Origin: Glandiceps talaboti
Taxonomy: Eukaryota; Hemichordata; Enteropneusta; Spengelidae
NCBI RefSeq assembly: GCF_964340395.1
Contig: NC_135557.1
Span: forward strand, 12,543,546 to 12,607,545
Direction: 5' to 3'
Length of the DNA: 64,000 bases
In this document: in pieces, positions 43,417-64,000 of the stretch
How positions within the stretch are numbered: position 1 is the stretch's first letter
How the letters are laid out: the number at the start of each line of letters is the position of its first letter
Position numbers and translations under genes: made by a program
Notes under the pieces: model-generated
What the model saw: the letters and a program-made list of their open reading frames with translations, nothing else
The model's database searches: none
Told to the model about the DNA's origin: nothing

Positions 43417-43910
43417 TTTAACCTAGTCGATATAGAATAAATCCATTTCTTTCGGTTAAATTTACTCTGAATTCTGATCTTACAAATTTAACTTGTAGTT
43501 CAATGCATAAAACGTTATTTTCTTTGTAATTTAAACTCGTTCACAACATGTTTTTTTCCTGCTGTTGACTTAATCGAGATAGGATAAGTCTATTTCTCTC
43601 TGTCAACTTATTTATTAAGACGACATTGCTGTGTCTTAGATTTAATCACACCAAGAGTTCAATACACTATTAAAACATTGATTTTGTCTTAGCTATTGAA
43701 AATCGTCAACAGAGATGGTTTTCTTGTTATTGACCTAGTCGAAATAGAATAAACCGCTCTCTTTCGGTCAAGTTTACTAACGACAAGACATTATATAAGA
43801 ATATAAAATTGAATGCATTGACCATGGATTCATTTCCGATTTTAGAATTCAAGAAATGAGGTACGGATTTGACTTATTCGAGGTAGAATAAGACAACCCC
43901 TTTCTGTCAA
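43417..43910 (+). other. array of four hairpin units with covarying stems
   Basis: Units 43417-43460, 43565-43606, 43730-43771 and 43869-43910, each 42-44 nt. Plan: outer stem (TTTAACC/GGTTAAA, TTGAC/GTCAA, TTGACC/GGTCAA, TTGAC/GTCAA), a 5-6-base 5' bulge (TAGTC type), inner stem (GATA/TTTC, GAGA/TCTC, GAAA/TTTC, GAGG/TTTC), and a loop beginning TAGAATAA or TAGGATAA. Changes in the stems are compensated. Three of the four units recur in segment B. Function unknown; strand chosen arbitrarily. Confidence 0.55.
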
Positions 43911-44030
43911 GTTGACTTTAAATCGAAATATTTTGAATGTTGCACAATTTAGTTAGATTTTGGATATTCAGATTTGTTTTTTATGTGATGGTTTTGAACT
44001 TAGAGTATAAATGTATCATTTTGAAGTATT

Positions 44031-44043
44031 TGACCTTTGACCG
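44031..44043. promoter_or_regulatory. DR1-type nuclear-receptor site, segment A
   Basis: TGACCTTTGACCG is two TGACC(T/G) half sites spaced by one base, the DR1 form bound by HNF4, RXR or COUP-TF class receptors. The identical string is at 63973-63985 in segment B, with the same flank GTTGACGGTGAATGAA. Confidence 0.4.
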
Positions 44044-44070
44044 TTGACGGTGAATGAATAATTAACCTTC

Positions 44071-45657
44071 CTAAAGTGTAAAATATTCTCCATGACATAT
44101 GATGGAGTTTTTATTCCAAAGTTGGGTTGTCTTAACAATAGCACAATCAGTGCAGATGTGATAACGACATTGCATGTAAACATCATGGTGGACAAGGTGT
44201 TTTACCACAAGCATCAGTTACTTAAAGAGGTGATCTTGTTTCATTTGAATTATGTTGTTGTGCAAGATATATGCATATTCAAATTAAATTATATAAAAAT
44301 GTGCAATAGTAAATATATGTGTATTAGATGGTTTAGATAAGTTGTAGTAAACAAAAACAAAGCCTATACTTAGAGAATCGTCGACATTTTAACAAAAAAT
44401 ATTGTTAAAATTTCAAAAAGAGGTTGTACGAATTATTGAATTGTAAATATTGATTACAATTTTTAAATACGGACAATTTTTAGCTTTTAGGTGTATCTAC
44501 GGAAGTTTGGTTATTTAAAGACGATGAATTTCAGTCCGTGTGTACGTAGATGAAAAGTGGTGGGGAGAGCTTACCCCTGCAATACCTGTTACAATTGAAT
44601 ACATTTTAGTTTGAAGACTATAGATTGAGAGCTACACGTCAAGTATCATGTCATGTTGTACGCTGGCTAGCAGAGAAAGACGAAATGCGGTGCATTTAAT
44701 TTATCAAAAAATTAAATGGCCAGTCTGAATATTGATACACTCAATATTTTTTCTTTGCAGCTAGCCTGGAATCTGGAAGAAAAATGAAACATCATGAATG
44801 AAAGTGACACATCAGAAACAGACAGGAAAATAATCAAACAGTACGGCTACCAATAAATACAAATGTATGTACAGCGAATTTCAAAAACACCGTACAGCTT
44901 CGTCCAAATAAATTCGGAAATTTGTTGAAAGGTCGCCACAAGAGCAGCGCCCTAGTGCCCTAATGTTGAAGAATACAGTTCTCGCAACATTTTGTCTAAA
45001 ATGAAATGAAATGAACTGTGCCACAATGCAGACAGCAAATGCAGACTTCAAAGAATTAGCGGCAGCGCATCTGTGTCTTGTTACAGTACATACATTTAAA
45101 TTATTTACATGTGTTTCATTTAGACAAAATGTAGCAATAAATTGATATCCTGAAGTGTAGGATGTGCAGTTTCATATTGAGATTTTTGTGGTTATATCAA
45201 ATAGAGATGTTGAACGGTATTGTGAAACCCGCTGTATTACATGTACATCATAGTATTCTAATATGTGTACACAACAACTAATGAGGAATGTGTTGACAGG
45301 TAAGTGGTTAAGTCGTTGAACACATTACCGAAATGCTCTGTAAACCCGTGTCGTTATTTGTCTATTCAATCATCCCTGATCCACGAATGTTTCACTATTC
45401 TTTCACCTTTCTTTTCTTAACTTTTCAATTTAATACAAGCAACAAACTACTAGTATCACTGGTACATGCATAGATATAATAGAAACACATGCACAGATAC
45501 ACGCAAAGAGATACACAAACATATGCACACAGACACACGCATGATAATTTAAGTTTTCTGTTCAAATATAGATATCAGACTCACTATACACTACTCCACT
45601 CTACGATGCCAAACTCAAATAACTTCATATAACATACTCACATCATAACTTTATATT
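44071..45657. other. no gene seen
   Basis: Only short unsupported ORFs (for example 44092-44340 on +) between segment A and the sushi gene. The 3'UTR of the sushi gene should lie in the right part, but no AATAAA close to the stop is evident on the minus strand. Confidence 0.5.
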
Positions 45658-55463
<9,806 letters not shown>

Positions 55464-55470
55464 TCTCCCC

Positions 55471-55576
<106 letters not shown>

Positions 55577-55608
55577 CGACCGACGGTAAATTCGTAATAA
55601 TACTGTTT

Positions 55609-56206
55609 TTACCCCGTGGAAGTATTTACAATTTCATTCTCACCATATTTTTGACATATCTGTGAATAAGTCAGTCTGTCAGGTGGTCGTCTTATTCTAG
55701 TAGATCTCCTGGGTAGAGTTCTCTCATCAGATACGTTTTCCGATTCCTTTATTTCCACACTTTGAGATTCTTTTCTTACACTCATTCCATCTGTTGTAGT
55801 CACACCCATTTCTGGTGTCTCTCTCTGTTTGTCTTCAATTTCTGATTCTACCATCTTAGAACTTACAGTTCTTGGTATGAATTCTGGTGCATCAGCTGAC
55901 ATGTCACTAGTACTGTCTTTAGTGGGTGATTCAATACTCTGACCGCTCTCTAAAATTGAATCAGTGACTTCTCTTCTGACGTTCTGCATTTCTCTCTCGC
56001 TCTGTCTCTGTCTCTGTCTCTGATCTTTCTTCTTCAGCATAACTTCTTCCAATTGTCTCTACAGATATTGAAGATGGAATAGATACTGCACTTTCCTTAC
56101 CACGCTCCATACCTGTAATTTTCTGTCCTCTGGTTTCGTCTTGTCTCTTTGATGTAGATGTAATTATAATTGGAAAATCCAGTATAACATCATCTAAAGC
56201 TACCAA
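55609..56206 (-). pseudogene. retrotransposon polyprotein C-terminus-like ORF, frameshifted
   Basis: Two overlapping minus-strand frames: 56206-55961 and 56052-55609. The second is Arg/Glu/Ser-rich and ends [17 protein letters not shown], a style of ending common in Ty3/Gypsy-type Pol tails. An (AGAGAC)n-like tract lies at the overlap, where a frameshift is likely. No integrase or RT motif is visible upstream. A 58-base direct repeat covers the end of this ORF (55571-55630) and recurs at 56607-56666. Identification is tentative; the frames also fit an unknown low-complexity protein. Confidence 0.3.
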
Positions 56207-56939
56207 TACTTTTGTTTATATCATTTGGTTACACAAAGACCCAGCTACATGTCACAGGAGTATATACTGAACACGCGTTTGTCATGGTGATGGCATCGAA
56301 CCCTATTGGAGAGAACTTTTATAGTATACCCACCATATTTATTTCCTTGATACATTTTGGCATAAAAACGCTTTGGTCGCATAAACCATCACATTTGAAG
56401 TTACTAGGTACCTTGATTCATTTTTTGATTATAATCCCTTATTTTAGACCTATACTTCATGTTACTGATTTAGCAACAGAATGTAAAGATGGTAATATGT
56501 TTCATATATTTGCATTAGAGGAAATAATATCGTATAAATTTGTGAAGCAAATCAAACTAGCATTGTATTAATTTGTCAAATGTATATATACTTATAAATT
56601 TGAGGTTCCAATTTCGACCGACGGTAAATTCGTAATAATACTGTTTTTACCCCGTGGAAGTATTTTCAAGCTTACAGTGTCCATGTGTTGCCTTGTATTC
56701 AGCTTCCCAGTTTGTCGTCAGGTTCTTAAAGGTCCCAGGCAGATTTTAGATTGGCACAGGCTTGTGAAAAAAGTACTAGATTGTCACAACTTTCACATTT
56801 TAAAATGAAATGGTTCATTGATAGTAAATTACGGATAAAACCCTATCATTTCAAAGGAATAATGGATTGGCCCTAATTTTTCTTACCTCACATTTTGTGA
56901 GAATAACTTAAACATGTTTGATCGAATTAAATTGTCTTT

Positions 56940-56960
56940 CTTTCTTTCTTTCTTTCTTAC
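56940..56960. repeat. microsatellite (TTTC)n
   Basis: Short TTTC tract. The surroundings (56667-57790) hold no recognised gene or repeat. Confidence 0.8.
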
Positions 56961-57794
56961 ACTTAAATAAAACTTCGGACGTTAAAGAGTGGAGAACCGC
57001 ACTAACAAGCAGAGTATTAAAACAGACGTTAGCCAACAAAGAGCAAAACATATCTGATATATAACAACAGTGACCTGAGAGATTTCAGAAAGATCACACA
57101 CATCAAGACACATAGACATTAACACCATAAACACTTTCTGGGACATCGAGACATATACACGTATATACAATAATAGAGACACAAATTAGGCCTAGAAAAA
57201 AAATAGTTTGGTTCCGGTTACCCCAAATAATAAATAATAAAATCGCGACAATTGTGAGGTCTCACAATAGTGGATGAGTAAACTGACATCTACTTAAACA
57301 GACAATATAAAACTGTTCTTCCAATCTGTAATGGCTGTACATCTGATAGGAAGAAATATATAACACATACACCCTGGGGAAAACAACTATGTGGAAAAAT
57401 AACAACCTGAACTAGACACTCACATATGAAAAAACAAATATTTAAAAAAATGAAGTAACAAATCTACCTACCCCACCTATTCTAAAGTGGAGCGTAATCG
57501 GAACCACACAATTTCTTTTATTAGGCCTTGACAGACACACATTACACTCATAATTACACGCCTTACAGAATAATAAATTATTGTTTGGCATCTTGCATCA
57601 CTTAGAGTTGTACTGAAAAAAACCAGGGGTGTCAGGGACAAATCGTGTCGAGAATTCTCCTCACGTTACACTAAGTAGTACACTTAATAACAACCAACCA
57701 CTCAATTGTTCATAAACCCCTTGGAAGTCAATTTATAGACAATTCTTGCATTATAAGGCAATTTCTACACCTAAGAAAATGCACCTAAAAAATA

Positions 57795-58038
57795 GGGAAC
57801 TTGCAAACCAGCCATGTTGAATTTTACATCATGGGAAATGTGATAATAAATACTAATCAATTAGTATTGTAAACAATGTTGATACATTGTTTGTAACCAC
57901 AAATAATCAATTCATAGTTACCCTGACCATTGTGGGAGGTTAGTTTTATCAGTAGCTTCAGATTAGGTATTACGATAACCACATATAATCCCATAGTCCT
58001 TTGCGTCTGAGCATGCTCAGTCTGGATTGCAAGTTCCC
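57795..58038. mobile_element. MITE, TAGGGAACTTGCAA family, copy 3
   Basis: GGGAACTTGCAAACCAGCCA to GGATTGCAAGTTCCC with TA on both sides; same orientation as the copy at 1930. Its right half plus the flank ATTGATCATAAACCC recurs at 59944-60034. Confidence 0.85.
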
Positions 58039-58152
58039 TATTGATCATAAACCCCTTTGAAGTCAATTTATAGGCAATTCTTGCATTATAAGGCAATATC
58101 TACATGCATGTTAGAAAAGGCACCTAAACAATTATGGAAAGCAATCGTCTAC

Positions 58153-58182
58153 CTTTGCATGATGTTTTCTTCTTGAATTCAG
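58153..58182 (-). other. possible 30-nt mini-exon
   Basis: Minus strand: TTTAAATTGCAG, then 30 bases, then GTAGAC. In phase 1 it would encode AEFKKKTSCK, and phase 1 at both ends matches the sushi gene exons. Splice signals are only fair and there is no independent support. Confidence 0.15.
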
Positions 58183-61100
58183 CTGCAATTTAAATAAGAA
58201 ATCCACAATCAAAACCTCAAATTATTTTTCTACAATTTCTGAACAGACAGCCGTCAAATTGAAAAGACATTATTTGTTTCAATAACACAAAATATTGCAA
58301 TTTTAGGTGCATTAAGTTATATTGATCTTATGCTCAGAATACAGACATTTGTAGACATTGTGAATGTCTTAATCAGTTTATATACCTACTTAGTTGCATT
58401 TTATATTATCTCATAGAAATTAATAATTATATTTGGAGTCAAACATATTTTGTAATTGTTATTTTATAAGTGTAATGGTCATAAACCAGTTATAGGAAAC
58501 GTTTACAATTGGCGAAATCTGAAAAACAGATTGATTGTTAAATAGAAAATATTATCACTTCATGGCTAGTAGCGCAGTTATCTAATTCCTTTTCTGCTTA
58601 TGTGTTTTTGTAGAGATGCAACGTTCAAAAATGTCAGTGCTACGCAATCAAGATAATAAATCACGGGAAATTTGAGGGGACTGATGATGGAAAAAGTAAT
58701 GCGAGTAGGGGAGAGGATGAGGAGAGGTGGGCGAAATTATGAATACGAAAAATAAATAGTAGTGATAGCTGTGGTACTAGCTCAATGATTAACACTAACT
58801 ACACATCGATATACCCCGTGTACATGATCTATGTATTAAATCTGGTCATATCTGTTGAATTCAATGATAAAAAAGTATCTCGGTAAATGGTCGAAAATAG
58901 GTGAACAAGAAATATTGTAATCGTGTTCGTAACTTACACGTTCTTGAACGAGTCTTATATCAAGGGTGAGTTTGTCGAAAAAAGCGCACATGAAATTTTA
59001 ATATATGTTCATGCCTACCTGGTTGGAATGAGTGCAAACAGCCACAGCTACCGATGGAGTGTTATGGATGGCGCTATCTGAACACTGGGACTAACAATAC
59101 AGTGCGGGAGTGGCGGAATGCAAATTATTCATTCAATCCGACAAGTAATTGGTCAAAACTATCAACACAATGAAAACTGTAGTTCAAAACGACCATTTCA
59201 TTGCTCAATACCGTCATTGGAATGCAAATCGGTACTCAGTTCGACCATTTCATTGGTCAAATCTACCATTTTCATTTAAGCAGTAGACTTCGATTCCTAA
59301 TGGAAACATTATTTGTTTACATCCGTTGCTAGCACCACAACGAACAATACATTTACAACTTGGATCAGCTCCAACACCCAAACTCTAACAAACATTTTTT
59401 GAAGACATGTATGATAATATTATATTCTCCTAGCAACTGTCCATCGTTAACGTCAGTTCAAAATTAGACATTTCACTACCTTAAAAACTAGATTGATTCT
59501 CCGGTAATTTTGTATTCCATATGAAGGACAACACAACGAGATACTGTAAACCTAGATATTTTGACTACTAGAAATGTGGCGATTTTACTGTTTTCAGCCA
59601 GTTCTAAAATACTAGTTTTTTCTAATTACCAGACCAGTACATTGTGTTGATGTACAAGAAAGCAAATATTTATTTTTGCGTTTTTGTTTTTCAGAGAACA
59701 AGTGAAAATAAGTCTGCGCCGTAAATTGTTCAGCTTTAAGTGTCTTTAACTAATAAACGTTTGTACAAAAAACCCCAAATATTTTATGTTTGGGATTTTG
59801 CTGTTATCACTCAATGTTTATGAGTGAACGCTTGGTTGGTCGATTACAGTACCTTAGCTTGTCCTAGACCGTTCCCTTTCCCCGTGTGTGACATATACTA
59901 ACATATGAACAATTGACTGCAATGTTTTATCAGTAGCTTCAGATTAGGTATTACGATAACCACATATAATCCCATAGTCCTTTGCGTCTGAGCATGCTCA
60001 GTCTGGATTGCAAGTTCCCTATTGATCATAAACCCAGGGGATGTTAAAAGAGGCTTGTCAATTTTGTCAATTGAGATAGATTTTGTTAAAAGTTCTATCC
60101 ACGTCCACGGCGCCTCATATCGTGGGAAAAAGTCTGTTTTCGTCTAATCAAAACCTGATTTCTTCACTACAAGAACCATTAGAAACATTATTAACACACA
60201 CTCTACTTGCCCATCAATTTATCTATCCTCCCACCCACCCATACAATCAAGACCAGGGTTGTATAGAAAATGAAGTCTACGCAACATCATTATAATTGAA
60301 ACAACCTTTATTTTTTGCCTTTGAAAACGCCGCTCAGATAGTGCCTAGAGGCCGATATATTGAGTCTGACGTCTCACATGTCTGTGTAAAAACCAACAGT
60401 TTGAGATGTGCTTTTTTCGACATTAATTGTTGCAGTGCATGAAAAGAATTCTTAAACATTGTATTAGCTTTGTGATAACTACTGGACCGTATTCAGCGGT
60501 CATAATAAAAACTTTTATGACTTGCGTTAAATGCAAACTGTCAGAGTCTCAATGACTCGAGGTGACCCTGACAATTGTCAATGTCAGGAGCTTTGAAGTC
60601 ACTGTAGTATCACCGGGGTAGGGTGCACTGTTTACATGTACACGGGCAATTCAATAGAATGAAAAGCATATGACCAGCGGGTAAGGAACAGGCTATAAGC
60701 TCAGTTGATATGTAGCACCGTGTCAAAGTATTCCAATATGATATAGCATGTCCAGTTTCTTATAACAATTAAAGGCCGGGCATTCATCCTAAGTCATCGC
60801 ATTACAGTTATCAAAGGAGTATTCTTTTGTTCTGGTCCAACAGTGTGCCTGTGTGATCGTGTCTGTATGAAGCAGACCTATTTAGCTTTGATACTGTGTC
60901 CCCTTCTAATTTGCAAGATAATTCTGCGGTACTGTAGACTCTTTGTTATTGAACTGTATCATGGGTGAGTTCACAACTCATTGTGGTATTTGACTAAAGG
61001 TTTGATCATGTATAGTATATAATACGAACTCTCCGAGTGATAATGACCTCACATGGACTGCAAGAAGTAGCTGTGAAGATGCAGTGTTATTACCGTTCGT

Positions 61101-62619
61101 TAGATGCACAGTAGACAATGGCACTGACAGTATACAGATGTGGACTGTTATCAAGGGCAATATTAGTTTATTTAACAAGTTCAAATACATTTCTCGAAAT
61201 ATAGCTACCTATTTATCAAGTTTTCACTAATTCCATCTATTACATGTTATCAAACATTGTAATTGCGGGGTTTAGGAAATACAAAGTGTATACATAAAAA
61301 CAGATACCAAGAAGCCATAAGATTTGAATTTAAATTTGTGGCGTAACAATTTATTTTGGTCAGATAGGAGACTGTGATAATGATGATACAAGGAAAGCAC
61401 AGATATTTGTATTACTCGGTTATAAAAGTAGAAAATTAAGACAAAAAGGAGAGTGGAACCAGGGAATGTACATCAACGATTACTATTTTTAATGTATTCA
61501 TCCAAGTCATAGTTTATAAGTTCATTCACTCATCGCTTTTGGTAAAACCCCGATTTGTATGTTCGTCTCAATTTAAGTACTTAGAGTTTTGGTTGTCCGC
61601 TCATCTAACAGAATCTGCATTGTATATGCAAATGTAAAGGAGATATTGCTTCATTTCTCAGAATGCCTTGCCGTTGAGGAAAGAATACATCTCCTTAGGC
61701 GGATTTTGCCAATTTTCATAACTTTATTTTAGACTATCGTGATTACAGTTTGATTTGTAGTTTGTATCGTTCATTCTGTTTGATTATAACACTGTTCCTT
61801 AAATCATGTTGTTTTTACTCATCACTTTGAGTCTGTATGGACAATGTATCACGCCCCCATGCGGTCAGACTACCCATTCTCAATCTACATAGAACAGACT
61901 AATTAGTTGTGGAGATAGTAATGAAGAGAAGAGCGAGATTCGATGTGAATGAAAGTAAAATACTGATTATGATATGAACGTAAGATAGAGTTTAAACAGT
62001 ATATTACATGTTGATGACTGTACATAATTTTGGGAATGTCTGTACAATCAATGACAATATTGAAGAATGGTTGATTTTACATAACGAATACATACAAAGC
62101 CCATAACGCTCATCGGTTATAATTTAAAATGGTACATACTGAATTGAATTATTTTATTATTTGTTGTCCAACCAAAGAACAACTGAAAGGGGACATCGAC
62201 TTGATCGATCGGGGAATACTTTACTTATGCCTGTACGCATCCTAGTAGTTGAGGGCGCTAAAACTATGCCTCAAAACACAGTGATACAGTGTATAATATC
62301 ACAACATTTGAATCTAGTACCATAGTTACTATAAATGATGTCGAATAACGATATTATGAATATACTGCTTATTAATTATTGATCAATGACATTTCAAGTT
62401 TTCTTTTGACATGACTGGTGTTCTGCTGGTATATAATACATGCAAGATTTACAATCAAATGAGACGGACCGGTTTTGCCTGCTGGCGACGTTTGTGATAT
62501 ATTCTATGCGTTCAGTGTCAAACAGGGCAGTTGAACAGTTAGTACACAGTATAATGTGCATTAATTTGTTTCGTCACCAATTTATGACAATAATCATTCA
62601 AAGATCTGTTTGGCGACCT
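58183..62619. other. no gene seen
   Basis: Only unsupported short ORFs. A donor-like CAACCAG/GTAGGC on the minus strand near 59015-59025 follows an ATG-less open stretch and could be an untranslated exon of the sushi gene; nothing confirms it. Confidence 0.5.
59944..60034. repeat. truncated MITE copy 4 with copied flank
   Basis: TTTTATCAGTAGCTTCAGAT through CAAGTTCCC and on into ATTGATCATAAACCC is essentially the same as 57944-58054, including bases outside the element. It was therefore made by segmental copying, not transposition. Confidence 0.8.
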
Positions 62620-63399
62620 TTCCTTTTACCTCCATCTTGAGTAAGCCATTTTTAAGTATCTTCAGAAATATTTGTAACCTTTAACCTCAATCTTAAGTGC
62701 GCCATGTTGAATGATCTTAAATATTCGTAACCTTTGACCTCAATCTTGAGTACGCCGTGTTTTAAGTATGAGAAATATGTGTAACCTTTGACCTAAATTT
62801 TGAGTACATCATTTTTGGAATCACCATGACTAATTTATGTCAGGTATCCTAATAACAGGTTTTTATATTTTTATTTGAACTTTTGACAAATTGTGGCTCT
62901 GGTTGAGGGAACACTTGATCTCCTCTCAAAAAATCGATAACAAGCTTTATTGGGCCTCCGAAATCTGGATAAATTCGGTTGAGTAATAACACTTTCAACT
63001 TTATGCACTCACATTCAATCAAGCACCTTGCAGAATACAAAACACCAGGACGGTATCTTTCTTAATAACACAGCAAAACATATAATATGATGGAATATAT
63101 TGTCAATGAACAATTTCAACACTTTGACGGATAATTCATAAAGACTAATGCCAAAGTTAAAGAAATATTCAACTTTAGTGTCAAAGTGTGTCAAGTAGCA
63201 AACTAACGAGATTTATCACTGTTCAAGTTATTGTTAGCGCTGTGTTATTATTAAGATACACACCCGATGTATTCAAACAAATAATGTGTAAAAAGGACCA
63301 GTACAAATTATTTCCAGGCAATGCCACATAACTCCATAGGATTTATTGATACAATTTCATTCATTTTGTTTACAGTATTATGACGTCAAAAATACAATC

Positions 63400-63818
63400 T
63401 TTAACCTAGTCGATATAGAATAATTCCATTTCTTTCGGTTAAATTTACTCTGAATTATGATCTTACAAATTTAAATTGTAGTTCAATGCATAAAACGTTA
63501 TTTTCTTTGTTATTTAAACTCGTTCATAACATGTAGATTTAACCACACGCAGAGTTGAATAAACTATTAAAACATTTGATTTTGTCTTGGGTATTGTACT
63601 TCGTCAAGAGAGATGGATTTCTTGTTATTGACCTAGTCGAAATAGAATAAACAGCTCTCCTTCGGTCAAGTTTACTAACGACAAGACATTATATAAGAAT
63701 ATAAAATTGAATGCATTGACTATGGATTCATTTCCAAATTTAGAATTCAAGAAATGAGGTACGAATTTTTTAACATTTGACTTATTCGAGGTAGAATAAG
63801 ACTACCCCTTCCTGTCAA
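63400..63818 (+). other. hairpin array, segment B (three units)
   Basis: Units 63400-63443 (TTTAACC/GGTTAAA), 63628-63669 (TTGACC/GGTCAA) and 63777-63818 (TTGAC/GTCAA), at the same order and spacing as units 1, 3 and 4 of segment A. Unit 4 gains an extra GGTAG/CTACC pairing inside the loop. Unit 2 is cleanly absent. Confidence 0.55.
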
Positions 63819-63972
63819 GTTGATTTTAAATCGAAATATTTTGAATTATGCATAATTTAGTTAGATTTTGGATATTCAGATTTGTTTTGTGATGGTTTTG
63901 AGCTGAGAGTATAAATCTATCATTTTGAGTTTACACGAAAACAAAGTGAAATTTAACACAGATCAGAGTATT

Positions 63973-63985
63973 TGACCTTTGACCG
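63973..63985. promoter_or_regulatory. DR1-type nuclear-receptor site, segment B
   Basis: TGACCTTTGACCG, same as 44031-44043, with the same downstream GTTGACGGTGAATGAA. In this copy about 50 bases not seen in A (GTTTACACGAAAACAAAGTG and following) are inserted just upstream, so the site is preserved while its left neighbour is not. Confidence 0.4.
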
Positions 63986-64000
63986 TTGACGGTGAATGAA

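Larger units (their letters stand above)
42320..44070. repeat. diverged duplicated segment A (partner 62620-64000)
   Basis: Collinear similarity with 62620-64000 includes CTGACCTCAAGCTTGAGTA, AAATCTGGATAAG, ACAGCAAAACA, CCATAGGATTTATTG, a long block from 43351 to about 43560, TGACCTAGTCGAAATAGAAT, and TGACCTTTGACCGTTGACGG near 44031-44050. Segment A additionally carries poly-G-rich sequence at 42749-43160. No ORF is conserved between the two, so the selection, if any, is not on protein. Confidence 0.75.
62620..64000. repeat. diverged duplicated segment B (partner 42320-44070), cut by the window edge
   Basis: Collinear with segment A but lacking hairpin unit 2 and the poly-G block. At its left end the single GACCTCAAGCTTGAGTAAGC block of A is present as about four 60-bp units (62630-62830) with CCTTTGACCTCAATCTTGAG. 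It runs off the right edge within the GTTGACGGTGAATGAA string. Confidence 0.75.

Noticed and set aside
43730-43771. TTGACC..GGTCAA unit as a nuclear-receptor everted repeat
   Set aside because: The half sites are 30 bases apart and unit 1 changes both sides to AACC/GGTT, which destroys receptor half sites but keeps pairing; a fold explains the pattern better.
44092-44340. 82-residue ORF after the DR1 site as a small gene
   Set aside because: No family features, and it lies beyond the part shared with segment B within the window, so conservation cannot be judged.
56212-56571. 119-residue + strand ORF beginning MFISFGYTKT
   Set aside because: No family recognised, no promoter or splice support; AT-rich random frame is likely. 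Left out of the gene list.
59010-59100. First coding exon of the sushi gene upstream of a GTAGGC donor
   Set aside because: No ATG and an in-frame stop upstream; no signal peptide is encoded. At most an untranslated exon.

Overview
The window is eukaryotic genomic DNA: AT-rich, with long introns, GT-AG exon structure and very many micro-, mini- and foldback repeats. I infer a marine invertebrate deuterostome, most likely an amphioxus (Branchiostoma-like). The proteins are close to the vertebrate orthologues, and several introns carry minisatellites whose repeat unit includes the neighbouring splice site, a type of repeat I recall being reported from amphioxus genes. The species call is not proven.

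Layout. (1) 1-5056, + strand: 3' part of RBM42, an RRM-type RNA-binding protein, in five exons; earlier exons lie outside the window. (2) 5057-9662: intergenic, with a foldback MITE and two minisatellites. (3) 9663-27614, - strand: a complete 16-coding-exon gene model for ASCC2, the CUE-domain ubiquitin reader of the ASCC/RQT complex. Every exon phase joins, giving 745 aa. (4) 27615-29251: probable head-to-head promoter region shared with the next gene. (5) 29252-37248, + strand: complete six-exon BUD13, the RES spliceosome-complex subunit, 486 aa. (6) 37249-45657: no gene seen; a MITE that contains an expanded 37-bp minisatellite and two nested foldback elements, a 1.8-kb higher-order minisatellite, and segment A of a diverged duplication with a small array of hairpins whose stems appear to covary. 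(7) 45658 to about 55460, - strand: 3' part of a previously unnamed sushi/CCP-domain gene. It has one complete sushi exon, one sushi exon cut by a GA microsatellite, a Ser/Thr-linker mini-exon in a threefold tandem duplication, and a final exon that looks like a GPI-anchor signal. A dead LINE sits in one of its introns. (8) 55571-64000: no confident gene; a retrotransposon-like ORF, MITEs, and segment B of the diverged duplication at the right edge.

How the genes relate: RBM42 (U4/U6.U5 tri-snRNP associated) and BUD13 are both spliceosome-related, while ASCC2 acts in ribosome quality control and alkylation-damage signalling. RBM42 and ASCC2 converge; ASCC2 and BUD13 diverge from a short common promoter region, so co-expression of that pair is plausible. 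The sushi gene looks unrelated, probably a cell-surface protein. The most unusual signals are the splice-site-containing minisatellites, the covarying hairpin array duplicated 20 kb apart, and the tandemly duplicated mini-exon in which one copy has lost its acceptor.
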